Below, piece after piece: positions 1-10,415 of a DNA stretch of 64,000 bases (its first letter is position 1; each line of letters opens with the position of its first letter). Source of the stretch: Streptomyces dysideae (lineage in GTDB: Bacteria > Actinomycetota > Actinomycetes > Streptomycetales > Streptomycetaceae); contig NZ_KQ949075.1 of the NCBI RefSeq assembly GCF_001514305.1, positions 238,960-302,959 on the forward strand. Reading direction: 5' to 3'. The notes under the pieces are model-generated. The model saw nothing but the letters and a program-made list of their open reading frames with translations. It ran no database searches and was not told the origin of the DNA. Made by a program: the position numbers and the translations under genes.

Positions 1-908
1 GTGGCCGTGAACATCAGCACCCCCACGAACGCCGCGTCCGCCGGCGTGTGGGCCAGGAACCGCGTCGCCATCAGCCGCCACAGCAGCAGCCAGCCGAAGG
101 CGATGCCGGTCAGGCCCAGGGCGGCCGTGCTGACGGCGCCGACATACGGGCCGAGGAACTCCACCGAGCCGTAGTTCAGCAGCACCTGCCCGTCCCAGCC
201 GAACTGCCGGGCCACATGGAAGACCAGCGAGCCCAGCGACTCCACCTCGGTGCCCCGGTCCCGCTGGAAGGTCAGGAACGCGAACGCGCCCGGCATGGCG
301 ACGGCGAACACTACCGACAGGACGGCGGCGGTGACCGCGGCCGCACCCCACACACCGCGCTTTCGGGCGCCGACCAGCAGCAGCACCGGCCACACCTTCA
401 GCATCGCCCCGAACGCCGTCAGTACACCCATCGCCCGGGGATGCCGGGACCCCGCGAGCAGCGCGGCCACGGCGACGGCGGTGACCATCACGTCGTAGCG
501 GGCGTACACGGTCGGCCCGAGCAGTGGAACGCCCACCAGCCACACCCAGGCGCCGCGCAGCGTCTTGCCGGGGCGCAGGCCCGCGTACAGGAGCAGCAGG
601 AGCGCCGTCAGGTCGGCGGTGAAGGCGAGGACGAAGAACGCCGACGTGTAGTCCAGGTGGAACAGCAGCCCCGGGGAGAGGATCGCGAGCGCGGCGGCCG
701 GCGGGTACTGCCAGGTCACGTCGTCCAGCGGGAAGGTGCCGGTGCGCAGCACCTCGTACCAGCCCTGGTAGATCACGGACACGTCGCTGGTGACGTCCGG
801 GCCCGGGAAGACGTACACCTTGAAGACGAAGAGGAGCAGGACCGTCCGGGTCAGCCCCCAGATCCCCAGCAGCCATGCCAGGGACCGCCACGCGCCCGTC
901 GTCTCCAC
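1..908 (-). CDS. GT87-like (DUF2029) integral membrane mannosyltransferase, 3' end beyond window
   Basis: Open reading frame entering from the right and running off the left edge (302 codons visible, C-terminus missing). The GTG start at 908 follows a purine-rich stretch. The protein has many hydrophobic segments: an N-terminal helix around WLLGIWGLTRTVLLLFVFKVY, then an acidic loop with FPGPDVTSDVSVIYQGWYE and DDVTWQYPPAAA, then further helices. The early acidic loop followed by a QYPPxxx motif is typical of GT-C, polyprenol-phosphate-mannose-using enzymes of the GT87/DUF2029 family. It is divergent from the PimB-like GT4 gene at 1047, which suggests a joint role in mannosylated lipids or glycans. 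Family assignment is from motif memory; exact acceptor is unknown. Confidence 0.75.
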   Translation of the reverse strand, partial: METTGAWRSLAWLLGIWGLTRTVLLLFVFKVYVFPGPDVTSDVSVIYQGWYEVLRTGTFPLDDVTWQYPPAAALAILSPGLLFHLDYTSAFFVLAFTADLTALLLLLYAGLRPGKTLRGAWVWLVGVPLLGPTVYARYDVMVTAVAVAALLAGSRHPRAMGVLTAFGAMLKVWPVLLLVGARKRGVWGAAAVTAAVLSVVFAVAMPGAFAFLTFQRDRGTEVESLGSLVFHVARQFGWDGQVLLNYGSVEFLGPYVGAVSTAALGLTGIAFGWLLLWRLMATRFLAHTPADAAFVGVLMFTA

Positions 909-1046
909 CCTGATCCCCTGCCGTTCGCTGCCCGCCTCGAGGTGAACATGATGTCCTGCCGGGCTGTGTACCGGCCACCAACGTGGCCGACGCCACCGAA
1001 CTGCCGGGCGGGTGCTGTGAGCAGCGGTTCGGTAGGGTCGGCGGCG

Positions 1047-2189
1047 ATGCACAAGACCCTCGTCGTCACCAACGACTTCCCGCCCCGGCCCGGCGGCATC
1101 CAGGCGTTCCTGCACAACATGGCGCTGCGCCTCGACCCCGAGCGGCTGGTCGTCCACGCCTCCACCTGGAAGCGAGGCCGGGAGGGCGCCGAGGCGACCG
1201 CGGCCTTCGACGCCGAGCAGCCCTTCACTGTCGTACGGGACCGTACGACCATGCTGCTGCCGACGCCGGGGGCGACCCGGCGGGCGGTCGGGCTGCTGCG
1301 CGAGCACGGGTGCACGTCGGTGTGGTTCGGGGCGGCGGCACCACTCGGGCTGATGGCGCCCGCGCTGCGCAGGGCGGGGGCCGAGCGGCTGGTGGCCACC
1401 ACCCACGGTCACGAGGCGGGGTGGGCCCAGCTGCCCGCAGCGCGCCAACTGCTGCGCCGGATAGGGGAGTCGACGGACACGATCACCTACCTCGGGGAGT
1501 ACACGCGCTCGCGGATCGCCGGTGCGCTGACGCCGGAGGCGGCCTCGCGGATGGTGCAGCTGCCGCCGGGCGTCGACGAGAAGACCTTCCACCCCGGGTC
1601 GGGCGGCGCCGAGATCCGGGCACGGCTGGGGCTGACGGACCGGCCGGTGGTGGTGTGCGTGTCCCGGCTGGTCCGGCGCAAGGGACAGGACACCCTGATC
1701 CAGACCATGCCCCGGATCCTGGCGAAGGAGCCCGACGCCGTCCTGCTGATCGTGGGTGGCGGGCCGTACGAGAAGGACCTGCGCCGGCTCGCGCACGACA
1801 CCGGCGTCGCCGGCTCGGTCCGCTTCACCGGCGCCGTGCCCTGGTCCGAGCTGCCCGCCCACTACGGCGCCGGAGACGTCTTCGCCATGCCGTGCCGTAC
1901 ACGCCGCGGCGGCCTCGACGTCGAGGGCCTCGGCATCGTCTACCTGGAAGCCTCCGCGACCGGCCTCCCCGTCGTCGCCGGCGACTCGGGCGGCGCGCCG
2001 GACGCGGTGCTCGACGGCGAGACGGGATGGGTGGTCCGCGGCGGCTCTGCCGACGAGGCCGCCGACCGGATCCTGGTCCTCCTCGGCGACGCCGGGCTGC
2101 GCCGCCGGATGGGGGAGCGGGGCCGGGAGTGGGTCGAGGAGAAGTGGCGGTGGGACTTGCTGGCGGAGAAGTTGAGGTCATTGCTCTGA
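1047..2189 (+). CDS. GT4 glycosyltransferase, PimB-like (GDP-mannose-dependent phosphatidylinositol mannoside mannosyltransferase family)
   Basis: 380-residue GT-B fold enzyme. It starts MHKTLVVTNDFPPRPGGIQ, the hallmark N-terminus of the actinobacterial PimB/MgtA-like GT4 group, with the glycine-rich acceptor loop. The donor-domain parts visible are VSRLVRRKGQDTLI (the family R/K pair that binds nucleotide-sugar phosphate), a GGGPYEKDL segment, and the EGLGIVYLEASATGLPVV motif containing the catalytic E(x7)E glutamates. Cytoplasmic, probably membrane-associated. The ATG at 1047 is chosen because it begins the conserved domain; an in-frame extension far upstream has no domain content and overlaps the divergent gene. 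A TAGGGT hexamer 8 nt before the ATG suggests a leaderless transcript. Predicted to transfer mannose onto a phosphoinositide-type lipid; substrate is inferred from family only. Confidence 0.85.
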   Translation: MHKTLVVTNDFPPRPGGIQAFLHNMALRLDPERLVVHASTWKRGREGAEATAAFDAEQPFTVVRDRTTMLLPTPGATRRAVGLLREHGCTSVWFGAAAPLGLMAPALRRAGAERLVATTHGHEAGWAQLPAARQLLRRIGESTDTITYLGEYTRSRIAGALTPEAASRMVQLPPGVDEKTFHPGSGGAEIRARLGLTDRPVVVCVSRLVRRKGQDTLIQTMPRILAKEPDAVLLIVGGGPYEKDLRRLAHDTGVAGSVRFTGAVPWSELPAHYGAGDVFAMPCRTRRGGLDVEGLGIVYLEASATGLPVVAGDSGGAPDAVLDGETGWVVRGGSADEAADRILVLLGDAGLRRRMGERGREWVEEKWRWDLLAEKLRSLL

Positions 2190-2211
2190 GGGCCTAGCCG
2201 GAAGGCGATAG

Positions 2212-3867
<1,656 letters not shown>

Positions 3868-3886
3868 CGCTCTTTGAGCGGCCCTG

Positions 3887-5683
3887 CTACTTCTGGTAGA
3901 TCGCCTCGATCTCGTCCGCGAAGTCCTTCGCCACGACATTGCGCTTGAGCTTCAGGGACGGGGTGAGATGGCCCGACTCCTCCGTGAACTGGGAGGACAG
4001 AATGCGGAACTTCCGCACCGATTCCGCCTTCGACACCGCGGCGTTGCCGTCGTCGATCGCCGACTGGATCGCGGCCAGCAGGTCCGCGTCCCGGTGCAGC
4101 GACGCCGCGGTGGACTCCGACGGCTTGCCGTGCTCGGCGGCCCAACGGCCCAGGAACTCCTCGTCGACGGTGACCAGCGCGCCCACGAACGGCCGCCCGT
4201 CGCCCACCACCATGCACTCCGCGACCAGCGCATGGGCGCGGATCCGGTCCTCGATCACGGCCGGGGCGACGTTCTTGCCGCCCGCGGTGACGATGATCTC
4301 CTTCTTGCGGCCGGTGATACGGAGGTAGCCGTCCTCGTCCAGGGTGCCGATGTCACCGCTGTGGAACCAGCCGTCGGCCAGTGCCTCGGCCGTGGCCTCG
4401 GGGTTGTTCCAGTACTCCTTGAAGATGTGCTCGCCGTGCAGCAGCACCTCGCCGTCGTCGGCGATCCGCACCACCGAACCGGGCAGCGGCTGGCCGACCG
4501 TGCCGATCTTCTGCCGGTCCCACGGGTTGAAGGCGGTCGGGGCACAGGTCTCGGTCAGGCCGTAGCCCTCCAGGACCGTGAAGCCGATGCCGCGGAAGAA
4601 GTGGCCCAGGCGCTCGCCCAGCGGGGCGCCGCCGGAGATGGCGTACTCGCCCCTGCCGCCGAGGACCGCGCGCAGCTTGCTGTAGACCAGCTTGTCGAAC
4701 GTCTTGTGTTTGATCTTCAGACCGAGGGACGGGCCCGACGGGGTGTCCAGCGCCCGGCTGTACGCGATCGCCGTGTCCGCCGCCTTGTCGAAGATCTTGC
4801 CCTTGCCGTCCGCCTGCGCCTTGGCGCGCGCCGAGTTGTAGACCTTCTCGAAGACCCGCGGCACACCGAGGATCAGCGTCGGCCGGAACTCGGCCAGCTC
4901 GTCGGTGAGGTTCTTGATGTCCGGCAGACAGCCCAGCTTGATCGGCGCCATCATCGGGGCGATCTGCACCAGCCGGCCGAAGACGTGCGCGAGCGGGAGG
5001 AAGAGGAGCACCGAGCACTCGCCGGTACGGAACAGCGGGCGCAGCCGCTCGACGACGTTCCCGCAGTCCGCGAAGAAGTTGCGGTGGGTCAGCACACAGC
5101 CCTTGGGCCGGCCGGTCGTGCCCGATGTGTACACGATGGTCGCCGGGTCGTCGGCCTTCGCCTGCGAGCCGCGCTCCTCGACCGTCTCGTCGCTGATGTC
5201 CTGCCCGAGGCGCCCCAGCTCCTCCACACCGCCGGCCTCGATCTGCCAGACGTGCTTGAGGGCGGGCAGTCGGTCGCGCACCGACTCGACGGCGGCCGCG
5301 TGGTGGTCCGCCTCCACGACGCAGGCGGTCGCGCCCGAGTCGGAGAGGATCCACTGCACCTGCTCCGGCGAACTGGTCTCGTACACCGGCACCGTGACCC
5401 CGCCCGCGGACCAGATCGCGAAGTCCAGCAGCGTCCACTCGTAGCGGGTGCGGGACATGAGAGCGACCCGGTCGCCCGGCTGGACACCGGCCGCGATCAG
5501 CCCCTTCGCGGCGGCCCGCACCTCGGCGAGGAACGCGGTGGCCGTCACGTCCTGCCAGGTGCCGCCCACCTTGCGGGCGATGACGGCGACATCCGGGTGC
5601 TGCGCGGCGTTTCTGCGGACGATGTCGGTCAGATTGCCGTCCGCAGGGACCTCGTACAAAGCCGGAAGGCTGAACTCGCGCAA
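3887..5683 (-). CDS. fadD: long-chain fatty acyl-CoA synthetase (AMP-forming, FadD-like)
   Basis: 598-residue ANL-superfamily ligase. The AMP-binding P-loop is IVYTSGTTGRPKG; the A5-type motif is GYGLTETCAPTAF; the hinge region contains GWFHSGDIG and the following ITGRKKEIIVTAGGKNV, the lysine-rich A8 region characteristic of long-chain (Faa/FadD15-type) enzymes. It activates long-chain fatty acids with ATP and CoA in the cytoplasm. Translation begins at a TTG (5683), selected because GAGGAG lies 8 nt upstream and the domain starts immediately (REFSLPALYEVPADGN). It is monocistronic, convergent with the cholesterol oxidase and divergent from the phosphoesterase at 5992. Confidence 0.93.
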   Translation of the reverse strand: MREFSLPALYEVPADGNLTDIVRRNAAQHPDVAVIARKVGGTWQDVTATAFLAEVRAAAKGLIAAGVQPGDRVALMSRTRYEWTLLDFAIWSAGGVTVPVYETSSPEQVQWILSDSGATACVVEADHHAAAVESVRDRLPALKHVWQIEAGGVEELGRLGQDISDETVEERGSQAKADDPATIVYTSGTTGRPKGCVLTHRNFFADCGNVVERLRPLFRTGECSVLLFLPLAHVFGRLVQIAPMMAPIKLGCLPDIKNLTDELAEFRPTLILGVPRVFEKVYNSARAKAQADGKGKIFDKAADTAIAYSRALDTPSGPSLGLKIKHKTFDKLVYSKLRAVLGGRGEYAISGGAPLGERLGHFFRGIGFTVLEGYGLTETCAPTAFNPWDRQKIGTVGQPLPGSVVRIADDGEVLLHGEHIFKEYWNNPEATAEALADGWFHSGDIGTLDEDGYLRITGRKKEIIVTAGGKNVAPAVIEDRIRAHALVAECMVVGDGRPFVGALVTVDEEFLGRWAAEHGKPSESTAASLHRDADLLAAIQSAIDDGNAAVSKAESVRKFRILSSQFTEESGHLTPSLKLKRNVVAKDFADEIEAIYQK

Positions 5684-5991
5684 GACTGCTGCTCCTCATA
5701 GGACGCCGGCGCCACGACGTTGTGCGATGCGACGGTGCGGTCCAAGGCTCGGGCAGGTACTCGGATCTCTTTCGTGGTTGCAGCCACATGTTGAAATCCT
5801 GAGCACTGGACTGCCCGGACGTTACCCGCCGGTATGGCCTCTACGACAGGGGGTCCCGGCGAGATGTTCGCTGCGTCACACGGATTGGTGTTTCTGCGCG
5901 CACAGTAGTCGAGGCCTCTGATGACTGGCCAGTAATCGCTGGTCCGGTCGCCACTGTTCACGTATGCCGCACACGCTTAGGCTTGATCGTC
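5684..5991. other. divergent intergenic region, no gene seen
   Basis: 308 bp between the oppositely oriented fadD and metallophosphoesterase genes; it must hold both promoters. On the plus strand TAGGCT (5978-5983) sits 8 nt before the ATG at 5992. No convincing reading frame or RNA structure was recognised here. Confidence 0.5.
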
Positions 5992-6789
5992 ATGGCACCC
6001 ACACCGGCCGGAAACCGAAGGACCCGCGTTCATGTGGTCAGCGACGTGCACGGCAACGCCCGTGCCCTGGCCCGCGCCGGTGACGGTGCCGACGCCCTGA
6101 TCTGTCTCGGTGACCTGGTGCTCTTCCTCGACTACGCCGACCACTCGCGCGGCATCTTCCCCGACCTCTTCGGCGTCGAGAACGCCGACCGCATCGTCGC
6201 GCTGCGCACCGCCCGGCGCTTCGAGGAGGCGCGGGACCTCGGGGCCCGGCTGTGGGCCGGCATCGGCTCGGACCGCGCGTCGGTGATCGAGAAGGCGGTA
6301 CGCAAGCAGTACGCCGAGATGTTCGCCGCGTTCCCCACCCCGACGTACGCGACCTACGGCAATGTCGACATGCCGCCCCTGTGGCCGGAGTACGCCGGGC
6401 CGGGCACGACCGTGCTGGACGGGGAGCGCGTGGAGATCGGCGGGCGGGTGTTCGGCTTCGTCGGCGGGGGCCTGCGCACGCCCATGCGCACGCCGTACGA
6501 GATCAGCGACGAGGAGTACGCGGCGAAGATCGAGGCAGTGGGCGCGGTGGACGTGCTGTGCACACACATCCCGCCGGAGGTGCCGGAGCTGGTCTACGAC
6601 ACGGTGGCGCGGCGCTTCGAGCGGGGGAGCCGGGCGCTGCTGGAGGCGATCCGCCGGACGCGTCCTCGTTACTCGCTGTTCGGTCACGTCCACCAGCCGC
6701 TCGTCCGGCGGATGCGGATCGGGGCGACGGAGTGTGTGAACGTGGGCCACTTCGCGGGGTCCGGGAAACCGTGGGCGCTGGAGTGGTGA
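5992..6789 (+). CDS. calcineurin-like metallophosphoesterase
   Basis: 265 residues. The five metal-binding blocks of the calcineurin fold are visible: VVSDVHGN (DxH), CLGDLV (GD), YGNVDM (GN, with Asp in place of the common His), CTHIPPE (H) and FGHVHQPL (GHxH). It should be a cytoplasmic, dinuclear-metal phosphomonoesterase or phosphodiesterase; the substrate cannot be read from sequence. The ATG at 5992 is preferred over a TTG three codons upstream because a -10-like hexamer lies directly before it. It stands alone, followed by a START-domain gene after 133 bp. Confidence 0.85.
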   Translation: MAPTPAGNRRTRVHVVSDVHGNARALARAGDGADALICLGDLVLFLDYADHSRGIFPDLFGVENADRIVALRTARRFEEARDLGARLWAGIGSDRASVIEKAVRKQYAEMFAAFPTPTYATYGNVDMPPLWPEYAGPGTTVLDGERVEIGGRVFGFVGGGLRTPMRTPYEISDEEYAAKIEAVGAVDVLCTHIPPEVPELVYDTVARRFERGSRALLEAIRRTRPRYSLFGHVHQPLVRRMRIGATECVNVGHFAGSGKPWALEW

Positions 6790-6922
6790 GGTCCGGGTCC
6801 GGTCCGGGCTGGTGGGGGTGACGTCGGGCCGACCGGTGCGCGGTAGCCTTCACGCTGCACACGTACGCAGGACGCGCACGGTGACTTGGACTTACCGGCC
6901 CGCATCTGGAGGAGCCACGGCG

Positions 6923-7363
6923 ATGGCGGAACACACCAGCTCGAGCATCACGATCGAGGCGGCACCGGCCGACGTCATGGCGGTGATCGCCGACTTCGCC
7001 CGCTATCCGGACTGGACCGGAGAGGTGAAGGAGGCGGAGGTCCTCAAGACCGACGACCAGGGGCGTGCCGAGCAGGTCCGGCTGGTCATGGACGCCGGTG
7101 CGATCAAGGACGACCAGACCCTCGGATACACCTGGACCGGCGACCACGAGGTCTCCTGGACGCTGGTGAAGTCCCAGATGCTGCGTTCGCTCGACGGGTC
7201 GTACCTGTTGAAGCCGGCGGGGGCGGGGGCGACCGAGGTCACGTACCAGCTGACGGTGGACGTCAAGATCCCGATGCTCGGCATGATCAAGCGGAAGGCC
7301 GAGAAGGTCATCATCGACCGGGCGTTGGCGGGGTTGAAGAAGCGGGTTGAGACGGGGAAGTAG
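6923..7363 (+). CDS. SRPBCC (START/Bet v1-like, cyclase/dehydrase) protein
   Basis: 146 residues matching the small polyketide-cyclase/dehydrase-like SRPBCC family: it opens with SSSITIEAAPADVMAVIADFARYPDWTG, the characteristic strand-helix-W turn of the fold, and ends in a long amphipathic helix (AEKVIIDRALAGLKKRVE). It probably binds a hydrophobic ligand in a deep pocket. No polyketide genes are nearby, so a polyketide cyclase function is not implied; the neighbours are an ArsA-like ATPase and glkA. The start at 6923 follows a clear CTGGAGGAG ribosome-binding site. Function unknown. Confidence 0.85.
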   Translation: MAEHTSSSITIEAAPADVMAVIADFARYPDWTGEVKEAEVLKTDDQGRAEQVRLVMDAGAIKDDQTLGYTWTGDHEVSWTLVKSQMLRSLDGSYLLKPAGAGATEVTYQLTVDVKIPMLGMIKRKAEKVIIDRALAGLKKRVETGK

Positions 7364-7477
7364 GTCGTTTCGGGGTGCGGGTGCGTTGGGGTTCGCGTTA
7401 TGGCGTTTCCCACCTCTTGACCGGCTGGAAACGGGTGGTGCGCCGGTGGGCGAAGGAGCCCGATACCGTTCACCCCC

Positions 7478-8647
7478 ATGCGCACCATCCTGATCACCGG
7501 CCCCGGCGGCAGCGGCCGTACCACCGTCGCCGCCGCCACCGCGCTCGCCGCCGCCCGTGAGGGCACCCGCACCCTCCTCCTCAGCGCCGACCGCGCCGAC
7601 ACCCTGGGCGCGGCCCTCGGCGTCGGCACAGGTGGCACGCCAACCCGTGTCACCCCGACCCTCACCGCCTGGCGCCCCGACGCCGCCCTCGGTTTCCGGG
7701 ACGACCTCGCCGCCTTCCAGGACCGCGCCTCCTCCGCCCTCGACCTCCTCGGCGCCTCCCGGCTCGACCCCGAGGAGGTCACCCCCCTCCCCGGCGCCGA
7801 GGAACTCGCCCTCCTGCGCGCCCTGCGGGACGCCGCCCTCGCCGAGGCTCACGACCTCCTCGTCGTGGACCTCCCGGCCACCCCGCACGCCCTCGCCCTC
7901 CTCTCCCTCTCCGAGGAACTCCGCCGCTACCTGCGCCGTCTCCTCCCGCCCGAGCGGCAGGCGGCCCGCGCCCTGCGCCCCGTCCTCGGCCGGCTCGCCG
8001 GGGTCCCGATGCCCGCCGAGTGGCTGTACGAGACCGCCGACCGCTGGGACGTGGAGCTCGCTGCCGTGGCAGCCGTCGTCGCCGACCGCGAGACCTCCGT
8101 ACGCCTGGTCGCCGAACCCGGCCCGGCCGGCACCGACGCCGTCCACGACGCGACCCTCGCCCTGGCCCTGCGTGGCCTGCGCCCCGACGTACTGGTCGCC
8201 AACCGCGTCCTGCCGGACACCGGACAGAACCCCTGGCTCGCCGGCCTCGTCGCCCAGCAGCGCAAGGCCCTGGAGGAGTGGGGCGAGTCGTACGACGTCC
8301 GTACCGTCGCCCACCTCGGACGGGACCCGCGCGGCACCGACGACCTCGACGCGCTCGCCGCTCCCGTCGGGGACGCCGGCACCTCCGCCGTCGAGTGGCC
8401 GGTCACCGACCACCTCGCCGACGACGGGGTGTTCGTCTGGCACGTCCCCCTGCCGGGTGCGACAAGGGACGACCTCGACCTCATCCGCCGCGGCGAAGAA
8501 CTCGTCGTCACCGTCGGCCCGTTCCGCCGTGTCGTGCCGCTGCCGTCCGCCCTGCGCCGGTGCGGTGTCGACGGGGCCGCGCTGCGCGACGGCGAGCTGC
8601 GGATCAGGTTCGCGCCGGACCCCGCTCTATGGCCGGCGACACGATGA
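7478..8647 (+). CDS. ArsA-like P-loop ATPase with C-terminal HSP20-like domain
   Basis: 389 residues. It starts MRTILITGPGGSGRTTVAAA, a deviant Walker A of the ArsA/Get3/MinD (SIMIBI) class with the signature basic residue replaced by Ser/Arg. A switch/Walker B-like DLLVVDLPATPHAL follows at about residues 127-141. The C-terminal part, from about residue 315 (VFVWHVPLPGATRDDLDLIRRG to the end, LRIRFAPDPALWP), is the ArsA HSP20-like domain common in actinobacterial paralogues. No arsenite-binding Cys triad is evident, so arsenic export is unlikely; a chaperone- or membrane-protein-targeting-type function is possible. TACCGT at 7464-7469 lies 8 nt before the ATG, pointing to leaderless expression. 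Ends 57 bp before the DUF5304 gene. Confidence 0.82.
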   Translation: MRTILITGPGGSGRTTVAAATALAAAREGTRTLLLSADRADTLGAALGVGTGGTPTRVTPTLTAWRPDAALGFRDDLAAFQDRASSALDLLGASRLDPEEVTPLPGAEELALLRALRDAALAEAHDLLVVDLPATPHALALLSLSEELRRYLRRLLPPERQAARALRPVLGRLAGVPMPAEWLYETADRWDVELAAVAAVVADRETSVRLVAEPGPAGTDAVHDATLALALRGLRPDVLVANRVLPDTGQNPWLAGLVAQQRKALEEWGESYDVRTVAHLGRDPRGTDDLDALAAPVGDAGTSAVEWPVTDHLADDGVFVWHVPLPGATRDDLDLIRRGEELVVTVGPFRRVVPLPSALRRCGVDGAALRDGELRIRFAPDPALWPATR

Positions 8648-8704
8648 ACCAGGTGCGCCCGTTCGGGTAACGTCGTAGAGACGAACCGTAGTCAGGAGTC
8701 CGTC

Positions 8705-9190
8705 ATGAGCGAAGAGCTCCCCCCGTCCGACGCCGTGGAGCCCGAGGCCGTCGACGAGGTACGGGCGACCGACGCCGACGCCTGGGCGACGGCGTGCGCC
8801 GAGGACCTCGCGGCGGAGAAGGCCCGCCGCCGCGCCGAGTACGGCCCGCCCCCGGGCTCGGCCGCCGAGGAACTGCGCAAGCTCGTCGACGCCGTCGCCG
8901 ACAAGCTGTCGACCATCCAGTCCCCGCTCTTCGGGGCCGTCGGCGGGCCCGCCGCCCAGCAGGTGGTCAGGCAGGTCGTCCAGCAGGCCAAGGCCGCCGT
9001 CGAACCCGTCATCGAACGCAACCCGGACGTCTTCGACCACCTGGCGTCGGCCGGTAACGAACTTCTCGCCGCGTACCGCTCCGCGGTCCAGGCTCAGGAG
9101 CAGCGCTGGACGGCCCGCACGAACGACCTGGACGAGCCCGAGGACGACGGCGACGACGCGGGCCCGAGCCAACGCATCGACTTGGACTGA
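8705..9190 (+). CDS. DUF5304 protein, SCO2127-like, upstream of glucokinase
   Basis: 161 residues, acidic at both ends (VEPEAVDEVRATDADAW; DEPEDDGDDAGPSQ) with a helical middle that includes KLVDAVADKL and two QVVRQVVQQAKAAVEP-type amphipathic segments. No catalytic motif or membrane segment is visible. Its place 118 bp upstream of glkA matches the S. coelicolor SCO2127-glkA pair, where the upstream protein has been reported to influence glucose uptake and carbon catabolite repression; that link is literature knowledge, not seen here. The ATG at 8705 follows TCAGGAG. Biochemical activity is unknown. Confidence 0.8.
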   Translation: MSEELPPSDAVEPEAVDEVRATDADAWATACAEDLAAEKARRRAEYGPPPGSAAEELRKLVDAVADKLSTIQSPLFGAVGGPAAQQVVRQVVQQAKAAVEPVIERNPDVFDHLASAGNELLAAYRSAVQAQEQRWTARTNDLDEPEDDGDDAGPSQRIDLD

Positions 9191-9308
9191 CGCCTCCGTG
9201 ACGCCTCCTTGGGGTTCCCGCCTGCCCGGCGGGCGGACGACGGGACCCTGACGGCAGGGCCTCGGGTACGGTTGGCCGTAGCGGGGCTCGACCGAAACTG
9301 AGGGATTC

Positions 9309-10262
9309 ATGGGACTCACCATCGGCGTCGATATCGGCGGCACGAAGATCGCGGCCGGCGTGGTCGACGAGGAAGGCAACATCCTCTCGACCCACAAGGT
9401 GCCGACCCCCGGCACGCCCGAGGGCATCGTGGACGCCATCGCCTCCGCCGTCGAGGGCGCGCGCGCCGGACACGAGATCGTCGGCGTGGGCATCGGTGCC
9501 GCCGGATACGTCAACCGTCAGCGCTCCACGGTCTACTTCGCGCCCAACATCGACTGGCGTCAGGAGCCGCTGAAGGAGAAGGTCGAGGCGCGCGTCCACC
9601 TGCCGGTCGTCGTGGAGAACGACGCGAACGCGGCCGCGTGGGGCGAGTACAAGTTCGGTGGCGGCAAGGGCCATCGCAACGTCATCTGCATCACCCTCGG
9701 CACCGGCCTCGGCGGCGGCATCATCATCGGCAACAAGCTGCGCCGCGGCCACTTCGGCGTCGCCGCCGAGTTCGGACATATCCGCATGGTTCCGGACGGA
9801 CTGCTGTGCGGCTGCGGCTCACAGGGCTGCTGGGAGCAGTACGCCTCCGGGCGCGCCCTCGTCAGATACGCCAAGCAGCGCGCCAACGCCACCCCCGAGA
9901 ACGCCGACATCCTGCTCGGCCTCGGCGACGGCACCCCCGACGGCATCGAGGGCAAGCACATCTCCATGGCCGCCCGCCAGGGCGACCCGGTCGCCGTCGA
10001 CTCCTACCGCGAACTCGCCCGCTGGGCCGGTGCCGGCCTCGCCGACCTGGCCTCGCTCTTCGACCCGTCCGCCTTCATCGTCGGCGGCGGCCTCTCGGAC
10101 GAGGGCGAACTGGTCCTCGACCCGATCCGCAAGTCGTACAAGCGCTGGCTGGTCGGCGGCAACTGGCGCCCCGTGGCCGACGTGATCGCAGCCCAGCTGG
10201 GCAACAAGGCGGGTCTGGTTGGCGCAGCCGACCTGGCCCGCGAGCCCGACCCGATCATGTAA
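9309..10262 (+). CDS. glkA: glucokinase, ROK family
   Basis: 317 residues. ATP-binding DIGGTKIAAGVV at the N-terminus, the catalytic Asp in VVENDANAAAWGEY, the ROK signature GTGLGGGIIIGNKLRRGHFGV... region with His and the zinc-binding cysteines in CGCGSQGCWEQYASG. It phosphorylates cytoplasmic glucose to glucose-6-phosphate using ATP and, in Streptomyces, is the key component of glucose repression. The ATG follows a TGAGGGA site. The DUF5304 gene is the upstream neighbour. A Streptomyces-type intergenic hairpin sequence follows the stop and may end transcription. Confidence 0.96.
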   Translation: MGLTIGVDIGGTKIAAGVVDEEGNILSTHKVPTPGTPEGIVDAIASAVEGARAGHEIVGVGIGAAGYVNRQRSTVYFAPNIDWRQEPLKEKVEARVHLPVVVENDANAAAWGEYKFGGGKGHRNVICITLGTGLGGGIIIGNKLRRGHFGVAAEFGHIRMVPDGLLCGCGSQGCWEQYASGRALVRYAKQRANATPENADILLGLGDGTPDGIEGKHISMAARQGDPVAVDSYRELARWAGAGLADLASLFDPSAFIVGGGLSDEGELVLDPIRKSYKRWLVGGNWRPVADVIAAQLGNKAGLVGAADLAREPDPIM

Positions 10263-10287
10263 CGGTCACTGATTGAGGTGCGGCAGT

Positions 10288-10375
10288 CCCCGTGCCCCTC
10301 CAGGGGCGCGGGGCTGCATCGATATGCGGCTCCGCCGCGTGGGCGCGACCGGCCACAATGAGCCCGCACCCGCAA
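10288..10375. repeat. intergenic hairpin-rich repeat resembling a dispersed Streptomyces sequence; probable glkA terminator
   Basis: Starts with a perfect 6-bp hairpin (GCCCCT-CC-AGGGGC, 10294-10307), then GGGGCTGC, a second hairpin GCGGC-TCC-GCCGC and GGGCGCGACCGGCCACAATG. The combination of a short GC hairpin followed by GCGCGACC(G/A)GCCACAA resembles a short sequence I remember in many Streptomyces intergenic regions. Whether it is repeated elsewhere in this genome cannot be seen in this window. Confidence 0.45.
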
Positions 10376-10415
10376 ACGGACAATTCCTCCGAGCTCTCGG
10401 CGTACATTGATCCAT

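Noticed and set aside
3968..5701. 577-codon plus-strand open frame opposite fadD
   Set aside because: Shadow frame of the acyl-CoA synthetase, Arg/Val/Gln-rich without motifs.
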